Notes under the pieces: model-generated
What the model was told of the DNA's origin: nothing
What the model saw: only the letters and a program-made list of their open reading frames with translations
Database searches by the model: none
Source: Owenweeksia hongkongensis DSM 17368
GTDB taxonomy: Bacteria > Bacteroidota > Bacteroidia > Flavobacteriales > Schleiferiaceae
Length of the DNA stretch: 64,000 nucleotides
Assembly (NCBI RefSeq): GCF_000236705.1
Contig: NC_016599.1
Span: 1,736,001-1,800,000, forward strand
Reading direction: 5' to 3'
Translations under genes and position numbers: made by a program
Shown here: piece by piece, positions 9,174 to 17,367 of the stretch
Layout: each line of letters opens with the position of its first letter
How positions within the stretch are numbered: position 1 is the first letter of the stretch

Positions 9174-10160
9174 TTACTCTTCCAAGGTAACCACACTATA
9201 TTTCGCAACTGAATGTCTGTTAGACTCTAGAGTTTGTAAATAGGCATAAATAGCCTCCAGGTCTTCATCTTTCATGTATGCGTAATAGCCCCAAGGCATA
9301 ATGGTGTTATACTCTCCTTTTCCCACTTTATGTGGAACAAAGTTTTCTCCATAAGCATTGAAGCGATCCACAAATTCCTGAGAGCTCCACATGCCAATTC
9401 CTGTTTCTTTACATGGAGTAAGGTTGGCTGACCGACACACCACACCATTTGGCATTACAAATTCAAAGCCTCCAGCCAGTTCTAGCTCGGTGATAAATTC
9501 CCCTTTTTCTTGTGGAGTATGACATTCCGCGCAAGCGGCAGCAGTCAACATATACTTACCATGGGCTATTCTATTGGCTACGGTGGTCTTTTCCATTTTC
9601 TGCTCTTGCTTCATTGGGATGGTATTCACTATCAGATTAAGTGGAAAATCCAGTTCTCGTTTAGGTATTACCGAAACTACTGGAGGGGTGCTTCTTAAGT
9701 AAGCAATTACAGAATAGATGTCCTCGTCAGCTAATTGCCCATATCTCAAATATGGCATAATGGGAAAGAGGGCATTTCCGTCTCTATCCACACCCATGGT
9801 AATCGCTCGGTAAATCTCACCATCAGTCCAATCTTTTAGGGCATAAGGGGTGATATTGGGTGCCACCAGCTCACCATCAAAACCATTATGGTGCCCCCAA
9901 TGTTCGCCTCCGGCACCTCTGGTTCCTTCTACGACTGGGCCGGCAAATAAAGAAAAATCTCGCTGAGCATGACAATCCATACAGCCCATCACTGAATTAG
10001 CCAAATACCTGCCATGCTCCAACCTCTCAGGGGTTGACTCAATTACAAGGTCTGGGGCATCACCAACATTGGGAAGGGCTGTTTTTACATAAATAAAACC
10101 GCCCAGTAAGACAAGAGTAATGAGTACACAGAGTACCCCTATAATTTTAAGGATTCGCAT
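9174..10160 (-). CDS. Membrane-anchored diheme cytochrome c
   Basis: 328 residues. An N-terminal hydrophobic helix (residues 5-25, IIGVLCVLITLVLLGGFIYV) anchors it to the inner membrane with the rest in the periplasm. Two CxxCH heme c sites are visible: CMDCH at 60-64 and CAECH at 210-214, each followed by a Met-containing segment that could give the sixth ligand (FPIMPY; IMPWGYY). The tandem layout resembles cytochrome subunits of alcohol/aldose dehydrogenases and related diheme electron carriers. No dehydrogenase partner is adjacent, so the electron donor is unknown. It lies between unrelated genes and seems to be monocistronic. Confidence 0.9.
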   Translation of the reverse strand: MRILKIIGVLCVLITLVLLGGFIYVKTALPNVGDAPDLVIESTPERLEHGRYLANSVMGCMDCHAQRDFSLFAGPVVEGTRGAGGEHWGHHNGFDGELVAPNITPYALKDWTDGEIYRAITMGVDRDGNALFPIMPYLRYGQLADEDIYSVIAYLRSTPPVVSVIPKRELDFPLNLIVNTIPMKQEQKMEKTTVANRIAHGKYMLTAAACAECHTPQEKGEFITELELAGGFEFVMPNGVVCRSANLTPCKETGIGMWSSQEFVDRFNAYGENFVPHKVGKGEYNTIMPWGYYAYMKDEDLEAIYAYLQTLESNRHSVAKYSVVTLEE

Positions 10161-10220
10161 TTCGGTTAAGTTTTGGTTTGGTCTATAAATTTACCAAAAA
10201 CTAAGAATAAATAGTTTAAA

Positions 10221-10262
10221 CCAAAAAAAGAAAAGCCTGAAAACCAATGGCTCTCAGGCTCC
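10221..10262 (-). terminator. Terminator of the acyl-CoA dehydrogenase gene
   Basis: AGCCTGA (10234-10240) pairs with TCAGGCT (10254-10260). On the minus strand the stem is followed by TTTTCTTTTTTT. It is about 50 bp past the stop codon. Confidence 0.85.
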
Positions 10263-10313
10263 TAGTTGATGTATCAACATCTGTTCAACCGCATTAAAAA
10301 CTCAAATTTCAAT

Positions 10314-12122
10314 CTAAAATGGATACTTATTTTCAGCAATCACCTTGCCTGCAATACGCTTCCTTGTTTCTTTTACATTAACAGGGTTTTGCACTTTCGT
10401 AAAACGCTTCAAACCCATTAGCAACATACGCTGCTCATCACCTTCAGTAAAACTGTAAATAGCTTCTCGTCCGGCTTGGCCCACTTTTTCTATGGCGAAA
10501 TGAAGATTTAAACGAGCCATATCGATTTGATTAGCAGCAGCATCCTCCCCATTTTTATTGGCTAATTTCTCGGCTCTTAATATTGCACTTTCAGCAGCGT
10601 ACACCTGAAGCAACATATCAGCCGCATTCATAAGTAATTGCTGCTCATTTTCTATTTCTATTGTAAACTTCTCCACAGCTTTTCCAGCTACCATCAAAAA
10701 TGCCTTTTTAAGCTTCTCCACCATTTCTTTCTCTTCTGTAAAAAGAACAGAATAGTCAGGTGTATCAAAAGAAGGGATAGACATCAACTCACTACCAATT
10801 TTCATGGCCGGAGTCATCAAGTCTACTTCACCTTTCATAGCTTTTTTAAGAAGCATCCCTACGCTGTGCATGCGATTAATCTCGTTGGTTCCTTCGTAAA
10901 TACGGGTGATACGAGCATCGCGATAAGCAGCTTCCATGGGCGCATCAGCACTGTAACCCATACCTCCATATATCTGTACACCCTCATCTACAACAAAGCT
11001 GTTTACTTCAGATCCAAATACTTTCAAAATAGCGCACTCGATTGCGTATTCCTCTACTCCTTTAAGCTTCGCTTCAGGGGCACTCATGCCTCCTTCTTGT
11101 AATCGGATTATGTGATTCTCTACATCCTGACCTGCACGATAAGAAGCACTTTCTGCTGCCCAAGTAAGAGTTGCCATATCAGCCAGTTTTTGCTGAATGG
11201 CTCCAAAATTTGTGATACTTTGACCAAACTGCTTGCGCTCGTTACCATATTCTACTGAATGAGTAATCACGCGCTTATTAGCATCCAAAGTAGCCACAGC
11301 TAATTTTATACGCCCATAGTTCAAAGCATTCATAGCAATTTTAAAACCACCATTTCTTTCACCCAGTAGGTTTTCTACAGGTACCAGCATATCATTAAAA
11401 AATACCTGCCGCGTAGAACTTGAACGGATACCAAGTTTATTTTCTTCTTCTCCAAAGCTTAAACCTTCGGTACCTCTTTCTACAATAAAACCAGTCAAAT
11501 ACTTGTCATCTTCAATACGGGCAAACACAGTAAAGATGTCCGCAAATCCAGCATTTGAAATCCAAATTTTCTGTCCATTGATTTTATAATGTTTACCGTC
11601 AGCGGTTAGCTCAGCTTTGGTCTTTCCGCTATTTGCATCACTACCAGCACCTGGCTCTGTAAGGCAGTATGCTCCCATATATTCCCCAGTTACCAGCTTA
11701 GGCAAATACTTTTTCTTTTGCTCTTCATTTCCATATAAGGCTATAGGCAAGACACCAATACCCGTGTGCGCTCCATAAGCCGTAGAAAGCGAACCTGTAA
11801 CCCCAGATATCTTATCTGTCACCAACATAGAAGTATTGAAATCCATACCCAATCCGCCATATTCTTCAGAAACCGTAATTCCTAAAAGTCCAAGCTCACC
11901 CACCTTTTTCATTAGCTCTTCAGTAAAGGTATAGTCCTTTTTCTCAAAGCGCTCACGATATGGAACCACCTCCTTTTCCATAAACTCGGTAGTGGCCTGA
12001 GCCATCATATTCTGTTCTTCATTAAAATCTTCAGGAATGAAAATATCTTCAGATTTGGATTCACGGATGATAAACTCTCCGCCTCTAAGAAACTTTTGTT
12101 CTTCTGCAGTTGTGGTTGACAT
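10314..12122 (-). CDS. fadE: Acyl-CoA dehydrogenase (FadE-like, ~600-aa type)
   Basis: 602 residues, longer than the usual 380 because of a C-terminal helical extension (from about residue 430), as in Bacillus FadE. Domains in order: acyl-CoA dehydrogenase N-domain, middle beta domain (YCLTEPGAGSDANS), C-domain with YGGMGYSADAPMEAAYRDARITRIYEGTNEI split across the FAD-binding and active regions (key motif RIYEGTNEI), then the extension. It catalyses the first oxidation of beta-oxidation and passes electrons to ETF. A palindrome nearly identical to the one before marR covers its promoter, so it is probably in the same regulon as fadN-fadA. Confidence 0.94.
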   Translation of the reverse strand: MSTTTAEEQKFLRGGEFIIRESKSEDIFIPEDFNEEQNMMAQATTEFMEKEVVPYRERFEKKDYTFTEELMKKVGELGLLGITVSEEYGGLGMDFNTSMLVTDKISGVTGSLSTAYGAHTGIGVLPIALYGNEEQKKKYLPKLVTGEYMGAYCLTEPGAGSDANSGKTKAELTADGKHYKINGQKIWISNAGFADIFTVFARIEDDKYLTGFIVERGTEGLSFGEEENKLGIRSSSTRQVFFNDMLVPVENLLGERNGGFKIAMNALNYGRIKLAVATLDANKRVITHSVEYGNERKQFGQSITNFGAIQQKLADMATLTWAAESASYRAGQDVENHIIRLQEGGMSAPEAKLKGVEEYAIECAILKVFGSEVNSFVVDEGVQIYGGMGYSADAPMEAAYRDARITRIYEGTNEINRMHSVGMLLKKAMKGEVDLMTPAMKIGSELMSIPSFDTPDYSVLFTEEKEMVEKLKKAFLMVAGKAVEKFTIEIENEQQLLMNAADMLLQVYAAESAILRAEKLANKNGEDAAANQIDMARLNLHFAIEKVGQAGREAIYSFTEGDEQRMLLMGLKRFTKVQNPVNVKETRKRIAGKVIAENKYPF

Positions 12123-12179
12123 GACTTATTTAAATTTTATGATTGCACTTCTTTTTCTAAACTTTAGAATTGAGCTTTC

Positions 12180-12212
12180 CAAAGATAAAAAAATAAACTA
12201 TGCATGCATAAT
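12180..12212 (-). promoter_or_regulatory. fadE promoter with MarR-type operator over the -33 region
   Basis: On the minus strand a Bacteroidota -7 box TATCTTTG lies at 12187-12180. About 18 bp upstream is the palindrome TATGCATGCATA (12199-12210) in the context ACTATGC..GCATAATAAA. The operator before marR reads ACTATGC..GCATAGTAAA and has the same distance to its -7 box. The match in both sequence and geometry makes a shared repressor likely. Confidence 0.65.
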
Positions 12213-12221
12213 AAAAGCTTA

Positions 12222-12250
12222 AAAAAATGCCCCGGATTTCTCAAGGGCAC
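12222..12250 (-). terminator. Terminator after the sigma/barrel operon
   Basis: TGCCC (12229-12233) pairs with GGGCA (12245-12249), followed on the minus strand by seven T residues. It lies 18 bp past the stop codon of the barrel-like gene and just upstream of the fadE operator. Confidence 0.75.
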
Positions 12251-12267
12251 ATTCTCTATTTAAACCT

Positions 12268-13929
12268 CTACCAATGATAGGTGAGTCCTATTTGAAAATT
12301 GCAATACAGCTGTTGGGGTCGATACTCATTGGCTACTAAACCATACCTCAAACCTGCTCGTCCAAATACTGACCACTCGGGCTTTAGGTAAAAACGTATG
12401 GCTGGCTGTATTACGGCATCCATTCCAAATTTCTTTTGAATATCCGCTCCCTCCACCGTTCCGGTAGTGAGCTGATTTAGCACTACTCCTCCAAAAATAT
12501 CTACAGCCAATCGGTTGAACCTAAAACGATGTCCAGCCATAATCGGCATTTCGATGTAAGATAATTTTACGCGTCTGTTTTCTGTTGTTTCAATTTTAGT
12601 GACGGTACTATCCAGGATAGTATCTGTAGAAGAACTTACCGTTGTAGTGGTATAACTCTTATCTGCCCAGTGCCCCGAGTAAGCCGAATCAATTACCCAT
12701 GCAGAATCTTTTACCGTAGTAATTGTAGTATCCCAAACTGTATTGTGTGTGGTATTATAGTTTGTCTGCGAAGAATAATTAATAAACTCGGATAGCGTAT
12801 TCATTTGATAATAATGTATACCCGTATTCAACAACAAACCTCCGCGCTGAATATCCACATCAACGCCAACTCCAGTGCCATATAAATTGCCACTAAAGTC
12901 TGTGCTATAACCAGCACCAACATTCAGCCCATTGAGGCTAAACCCTGCACTTCTAAGATTTATGGACTCAGCTGGAGTGGAAGATTCCTCATAATCACTT
13001 TGAACCAAATCCTGTGAATTGTCTTCACTTAGCTCTTCTTCATCATCAAGTTCTTCAGAAACCTCTTCAAGTGATTTTTCTATTTTTTCAGCAGGCTCTT
13101 CATCAATAGTTGCCTCTTCAAGGTTATCATCAACTATGAATTTGTCAGGCTCATTTTCATTTACCTCATTTTGAGAAGTCAGTACCAACTCTTCATTTTG
13201 AAATTCATTTTCATCAGCCTCAGACTCACTTGAACTCGACACCTCTGTATTCTCAGTTTCTGTTTTTACTTTTACTTCCTCCTCAACTGACAAAATTGAC
13301 TGGCCCTCTGCTGCTGCTACTTCCTTTGCCTCATCAGCAGGATTTTCAACTACCAGAGATTCGTCAAGAGTTTTTGCATCTGATGCAACTACCTCTTTTG
13401 TAGAAATTTCTTCTGCCTTTTCAATGTTGTTATCACTTCCCTCCGTCTCTAGTCGGGTGCTAATAATTTTAGCTTCATCACCATTTTCACTTTGGATTGC
13501 ACTTATCACTTCGACAGATTCTTGATTGTTTGCGCTGATATCAGCTGTCTGTTTTTTTGGCTCAATATTAGAAACTTCCACTACTTCATCCTGAGATTCT
13601 GGTTTTTCCGAAATGCTACTTCCTTTAGCAGCATCCCCACTATTGCTAACAGGTTCAATAATTGGGCTTTCCACTTGAACAGAATTATCACTAGAATTAT
13701 TCTGCCCATCTTCGCTTGACGAATACATTAAATATCCAAAGCCGAGCACCGCCAAAAGAAGAACACCCAAACCAGTTTTAAACCATAGACCAATGCCCCC
13801 CTTAGGGTTGGCTATAGAAGGATGTGCCTGTATCTTCGCATTCATGGCCTCCCAATCACTTGCCTGGGGACCACTCAGCGGAGCGCTATCAACTTTGTCT
13901 GTTATTTTTTTCCAGCTATTGGCCATCAA
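12268..13929 (-). CDS. Inner-membrane-anchored protein with acidic linker and outer-membrane beta-barrel-like C-terminus
   Basis: 553 residues in three parts. Residues 1-47 are a short cytoplasmic segment (WKKITDKVDSAPLSG..DWEAMNAKI) like the start of Bacteroidota anti-sigma factors. Residues 48-69 are a single transmembrane helix. Residues 70-325 are a very acidic, low-complexity linker rich in E, S, D, V. Residues 326-553 resemble an outer-membrane beta-barrel (alternating strands such as LNVGAGYSTDFSGNLYG, GGLLLNTGIHYYQ, VFGRAGLRYGLVAN, ending in an aromatic YHW). Its start overlaps the sigma factor stop by 4 bp (ATGA), so the two are coupled. I infer an anti-sigma or signal-transfer role. 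An adhesive or scaffold role is an alternative. Confidence 0.75.
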   Translation of the reverse strand: MMANSWKKITDKVDSAPLSGPQASDWEAMNAKIQAHPSIANPKGGIGLWFKTGLGVLLLAVLGFGYLMYSSSEDGQNNSSDNSVQVESPIIEPVSNSGDAAKGSSISEKPESQDEVVEVSNIEPKKQTADISANNQESVEVISAIQSENGDEAKIISTRLETEGSDNNIEKAEEISTKEVVASDAKTLDESLVVENPADEAKEVAAAEGQSILSVEEEVKVKTETENTEVSSSSESEADENEFQNEELVLTSQNEVNENEPDKFIVDDNLEEATIDEEPAEKIEKSLEEVSEELDDEEELSEDNSQDLVQSDYEESSTPAESINLRSAGFSLNGLNVGAGYSTDFSGNLYGTGVGVDVDIQRGGLLLNTGIHYYQMNTLSEFINYSSQTNYNTTHNTVWDTTITTVKDSAWVIDSAYSGHWADKSYTTTTVSSSTDTILDSTVTKIETTENRRVKLSYIEMPIMAGHRFRFNRLAVDIFGGVVLNQLTTGTVEGADIQKKFGMDAVIQPAIRFYLKPEWSVFGRAGLRYGLVANEYRPQQLYCNFQIGLTYHW

Positions 13930-14495
13930 ATTACTTTTTTCAAATCGCTGTGTGCTTCTATCATCTTCTTTAGCTTAAGCTTTGCAGCTTTCAAATAGCG
14001 CTTTGTAGTGCGCTCGGTCACGTTTAGCTTTTCGGCTATTTCGCGATGCTGATACCCTTCTGATTCATAAAGGTTAAAAACCAACCTTTCATTCTCTGGA
14101 AGGTTAAAAATCATATCCTGAATTTCTTCGGCAGTGAGTTGCTCAATGATTTGCTCATGACCTTTCTTTAGGCTGGCAAATTCCAAGTCGGCATCACTAT
14201 CTTTTAAATCTGTTTCTTCAGTATACGTTTTGTTTTTTCGATAATCATCAATTGCCGTCCGCACCATAATGGTAGATGCCCAAGCAAAAAAATCACGTGA
14301 ATTATCGTAGCTCTCCAGATTTAGCAAAACTTTCAAAAAACCATCATTTGCAAGATATACCGCATCTTCCCTGTTGCGCTTGTAGCGCCTACAGGTTCTC
14401 ATAAGATGCTCAAAACTCAGCTGATATAAATCAAACTGGGCTTGACGATCATTTTTGAGGCATTTCGTTATGGTTTTTTGCAGTTGCCTTTCCAT
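13926..14495 (-). CDS. ECF-type RNA polymerase sigma factor
   Basis: 189 residues from the ATG at 14495. A TTG at 14510 extends the frame but falls in the arm of the preceding terminator, so I prefer the ATG. Region 2 is visible (FLKVLLNLESYDNSRDFFAWASTIMVRTAIDDYRK) through the key words FAWASTIM and AIDDYRK, and region 4 has FNLYESEGYQHREIAEKL with the HTH NVTERTTKRYLKAAK. The gene is coupled by a 4-bp overlap to the membrane protein downstream, the normal position of an anti-sigma factor. Targets unknown. Confidence 0.93.
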   Translation of the reverse strand: MERQLQKTITKCLKNDRQAQFDLYQLSFEHLMRTCRRYKRNREDAVYLANDGFLKVLLNLESYDNSRDFFAWASTIMVRTAIDDYRKNKTYTEETDLKDSDADLEFASLKKGHEQIIEQLTAEEIQDMIFNLPENERLVFNLYESEGYQHREIAEKLNVTERTTKRYLKAAKLKLKKMIEAHSDLKKVI

Positions 14496-14500
14496 CGGTT

Positions 14501-14545
14501 TTTTAAACAAATCCCCGCCTCCCTATAAAAGAGAGGCAGGATTTG
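14501..14545 (-). terminator. Terminator of the T9SS cargo gene
   Basis: CAAATCCCCGCCTC (from 14508) pairs with GAGGCAGGATTTG (14533-14545) with one mismatch and bulge. On the minus strand it is followed by TTTAAAAAA, a modest U-tract. It separates the T9SS cargo gene from the sigma factor gene. Confidence 0.65.
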
Positions 14546-14588
14546 CTAGGGGTAAGAGACTCAATTAAACTCTTAAATTAATCCAAAA

Positions 14589-15866
14589 CTATTGAACCAT
14601 CATGCGCACCGCTGTTTCTCCCTGTTCGCTTTTTACGCGAAGGATATACACACCGGTTTCCAATCCGTTCAATTTGATGGAAGAAGTATTTGGTGTGATG
14701 CTTTTTATCAACTGTCCGTTGATGCTAATTACATCTATTTGTTCCACACCAATACTAGCTTCCCAAGCAAGAGTTGCTTCACCATGTGTTGGGTTAGGGA
14801 ATAAGTTAAATTTAGATTCAAGACCTATTTCTTTTTGACCAACCGTTGCAGGATCTACTACATTAATAGTAAAACCTTGCCCTGATGATTTGTAAATCAA
14901 ATTACCATTGCTATCAAAGCCAATGGAATCACAGTAAGTGCTTGTACAGGTATCTGTTCCAGTAGCAGTTTGGGCAACAGAAACTATGGTTAAGCATACC
15001 TGATACACACCAGTATCACTATAAGTATGACTTGGGTATTGCTGATTTACGGTTGGCGAACCATCACCAAAATCCCAGCGGTAACCGATAATATTGGCCA
15101 TACTATCTGTGCTGCTATTTTCCCAAACTACCACCTGACCGTTAAAATTGATGGAGTTTACAGAATCTACAAAGAAATCTGCTTGGCAAGAATGACTTGC
15201 TGGAGGTGGTGGAGTAGAACCTCCAACACAGATCGGAGCACATGCAGTCATTCGCTGATAGCAAACCGGTCCTGGATTAGTATTTGAAAAAATCCATAGG
15301 GTATCCTCATTAGGCCCTTCCCAAGAAAGACGGGTGGTTGTCCTAGTAATCCCATTATAGGACCAAGTATGAGTGACAGGGGTATTAATTGCAGCAAAAT
15401 TAGAATCCCGTAAAGAAGCTGCTGTATATTGAAACAGTGGTGGAAGTGAGGGCAAATAAATCATCGAATCCACGCTAACTAATGCGTCACAAGCCGAAGG
15501 TACACATTGGACTTGCACAGAGCCTGTTGTAATAGCTCCGTTAAAGGCTTGCCTGAGTAGAAACGCAGGGTTCATTTGGCAATCAAATACCCCAACTACT
15601 ACGGAGTCTGTGCTATTCAAATTACCATAACCAATGGAATAGTGCCCTACTGCATCTGTATAAGTATAATATAGAAAACTTGTCTCATCAAAAGATGGGC
15701 TGGAAGGGTTGTTTACCATATGTGACCCATAATAGAAAACGGCCACTCCTGGTATTGGCTGCGAGGATGCATCTGTAATTATTCCCTGAATTGTACCAGA
15801 AAGTTGCCCTTGCGCCATAAATCCGCAAAGCATAATGCTTAAAAAGCTGAATAATATCTTTTTCAT
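14589..15866 (-). CDS. Secreted protein with PKD domain and T9SS type A sorting domain
   Basis: 425 residues. Signal peptide 1-20 (FSFLSIMLCGFMAQG). Residues 22-115 look like a carboxypeptidase-regulatory/CNA-B-type fold (GIITDASSQPIPGVAVFYYG). Around 235-310 is a PKD domain with the signature YRWDFGDGSPTVN and HTYSDTGVYQVCLTI. The last 75 residues are a type A T9SS C-terminal domain: KFNLFPNPTHGEATL, then VISINGQLI, GLETGVYILRV and VRMMVQ. It is exported through Sec and then T9SS to the cell surface. The binding target is unknown. Single gene with its own terminator. Confidence 0.92.
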   Translation of the reverse strand: MKKILFSFLSIMLCGFMAQGQLSGTIQGIITDASSQPIPGVAVFYYGSHMVNNPSSPSFDETSFLYYTYTDAVGHYSIGYGNLNSTDSVVVGVFDCQMNPAFLLRQAFNGAITTGSVQVQCVPSACDALVSVDSMIYLPSLPPLFQYTAASLRDSNFAAINTPVTHTWSYNGITRTTTRLSWEGPNEDTLWIFSNTNPGPVCYQRMTACAPICVGGSTPPPPASHSCQADFFVDSVNSINFNGQVVVWENSSTDSMANIIGYRWDFGDGSPTVNQQYPSHTYSDTGVYQVCLTIVSVAQTATGTDTCTSTYCDSIGFDSNGNLIYKSSGQGFTINVVDPATVGQKEIGLESKFNLFPNPTHGEATLAWEASIGVEQIDVISINGQLIKSITPNTSSIKLNGLETGVYILRVKSEQGETAVRMMVQ

Positions 15867-15952
15867 AATTAAAGTTTTTTCATTTTTATGTTTTGATTAA
15901 AAGACCTTCACTACATACTACGCAGGCTTTCTATAAAAAGTGACATTAGGAC

Positions 15953-15977
15953 ATAAAAAAAGCGGCTGAAGCCGCTT
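15953..15977 (-). terminator. Rho-independent terminator after fadA
   Basis: GCGGCT (15962-15967) and AGCCGC (15970-15975), extended by AA/TT, are followed on the minus strand by seven T residues. It closes the marR-fadN-fadA operon, after the heptamer hairpin at 15979-16034. Confidence 0.85.
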
Positions 15978-15978
15978 A

Positions 15979-16034
15979 GTGGGTATTGGGTAATGGGTAT
16001 AGAGTATTGAGAATACCCGTTACTCAATACCCAC
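15979..16034. repeat. Heptamer-period hairpin downstream of fadA
   Basis: The arm at 15979-16000 and the arm at 16013-16034 are inverted copies with 20 of 22 positions matching. Within the left arm the sequence repeats every 7 bp around GGGTATT. The array lies between the fadA stop and the terminator. Counting from the fadA stop codon at 16061, its heptamers stay in phase. A separate CCCCGG/CCGGGG stem (16043-16058) sits next to the stop. Confidence 0.8.
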
Positions 16035-16058
16035 TACCTTTTCCCCGGTAAACCGGGG

Positions 16059-17237
16059 TCACATCATCTCATAAATTCCGGCTGCACCCTGCCCTGTACC
16101 TACACACATCGTTACCATTCCGTATTTTTTGTCGCGTTTTTTCAGTTCATTAAAAATCTGAACGCTCAATTTAGCTCCTGTACAGCCTAGTGGGTGTCCC
16201 ATAGAAATGGCGCCCCCATTTACGTTAAGTATATCTTGATTGATTCCTAACTCACGCACTACCGCCAAAGATTGAGAAGCAAATGCCTCATTCAGTTCAA
16301 TCAATTCGATTTGATCTAATGTCATTCCTGCTTGCTTCAGTGCTTTTGGAATTGCCTCTACCGGACCTATACCCATGATACGCGGCTCCACGCCCATTGC
16401 AGCGTAAGAAACCAAACGAGCTATTGGCTCAAGGTTTAATTCTCTCACCATCTTTTCGCTCATCACCACAACAAATGCAGCACCGTCAGAAGTTTGAGAA
16501 GAATTACCAGCAGTAACCACTCCACCTTGCGCAAATACAGGTCTTAGCTTTGCTAGCACCTCTTTTGAAGTATCTGCACGCGGGCCTTCATCCGTATCTA
16601 CAATGTATTTTCTGGTTTGCTGTTTTTCGTTTTTATCAAGATAAGTTTCCTCAACCTCAATCGGTAGAATTTCATCCTTAAAGCGACCTTCCTTGATTGC
16701 CTTCAAAGCTTTCATATGAGAATTGTAGGCAAACTCATCCTGGTCTTCACGGCTCACCTTATACTTTTCAGCTACAGCTTCTGCCGTAAGACCCATATTA
16801 TTGTACCAATCAGGATTGGTTTTGGCCGTGTTATAATTTGGGGTAACCTTATAGCCTCCCATCGGGATATAGCTCATGCTTTCGGCACCACCGGCAATTA
16901 TACAATCCGCCATTCCAGCTTTAATTTTGGCCGTAGCCATAGCTATAGTTTCTATACCGGATGCGCAGTAGCGGTTTACTGTAACTCCAGGAACGCTATC
17001 CGTATCCAATCCCATGAGCGACACCAACCTTCCCATATTCAGGCCTTGCTCGGCCTCGGGCATGGCATTACCCACTATTACATCATCCACTCTTTCTTTT
17101 TCAAGAGCAGGCAGACTTTTCATCAAGTCTTTTATTACTGATGCCGCCAAATCATCAGGACGCGTAAAGCGAAATACTCCTCTCGAAGCCTTTCCTACGG
17201 CTGTCCTTTTTGCGGCTACTATATATGCTTCTTGCAT
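16059..17237 (-). CDS. fadA: Acetyl-CoA acyltransferase (3-ketoacyl-CoA thiolase)
   Basis: 392 residues, standard thiolase length. Catalytic residues are all present: nucleophile Cys91 in NRYCASGIE, His348 in GGAISMGHPLGCTGA, and Cys378 in CVGTGQGAAG. It cleaves 3-ketoacyl-CoA to acetyl-CoA and a shortened acyl-CoA, the last step of beta-oxidation. It lies downstream of fadN on the same strand, separated by a 127-bp gap filled by a heptamer-period hairpin. The pair FadN-FadA resembles the fadNAE arrangement of Bacillus, with fadE placed elsewhere in this window. Confidence 0.96.
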   Translation of the reverse strand: MQEAYIVAAKRTAVGKASRGVFRFTRPDDLAASVIKDLMKSLPALEKERVDDVIVGNAMPEAEQGLNMGRLVSLMGLDTDSVPGVTVNRYCASGIETIAMATAKIKAGMADCIIAGGAESMSYIPMGGYKVTPNYNTAKTNPDWYNNMGLTAEAVAEKYKVSREDQDEFAYNSHMKALKAIKEGRFKDEILPIEVEETYLDKNEKQQTRKYIVDTDEGPRADTSKEVLAKLRPVFAQGGVVTAGNSSQTSDGAAFVVVMSEKMVRELNLEPIARLVSYAAMGVEPRIMGIGPVEAIPKALKQAGMTLDQIELIELNEAFASQSLAVVRELGINQDILNVNGGAISMGHPLGCTGAKLSVQIFNELKKRDKKYGMVTMCVGTGQGAAGIYEMM

Positions 17238-17244
17238 TTTTTTT

Positions 17245-17367
17245 AAGTATTAAGTACATAGTATGAAGTACTGAGAAAATAACCCAACCACTTTATACCA
17301 TGCTAATTATCTTACTTTTTCATTTACCAATTTGTACTGAATATTCTGTACTGAGTACTTTATACTA
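17245..17367. repeat. Heptamer-period hairpin filling the fadN-fadA gap
   Basis: Read on the minus strand, the array begins with the TAG stop codon of fadN and steps every 7 bp (variants of AAGTACT, CAGTACA) at 17333-17367. The other end (17245-17275) has units such as AAGTACA and TAGTATG on the plus strand, forming an imperfect inverted repeat with the first end. The middle is more degenerate. It nearly reaches the fadA start. Confidence 0.75.

Noticed and set aside
12190-12250. Single long hairpin regulating fadE
   Set aside because: It resolves into two separate elements: a minus-strand terminator for the preceding operon (12222-12250) and a short operator palindrome (12197-12212).
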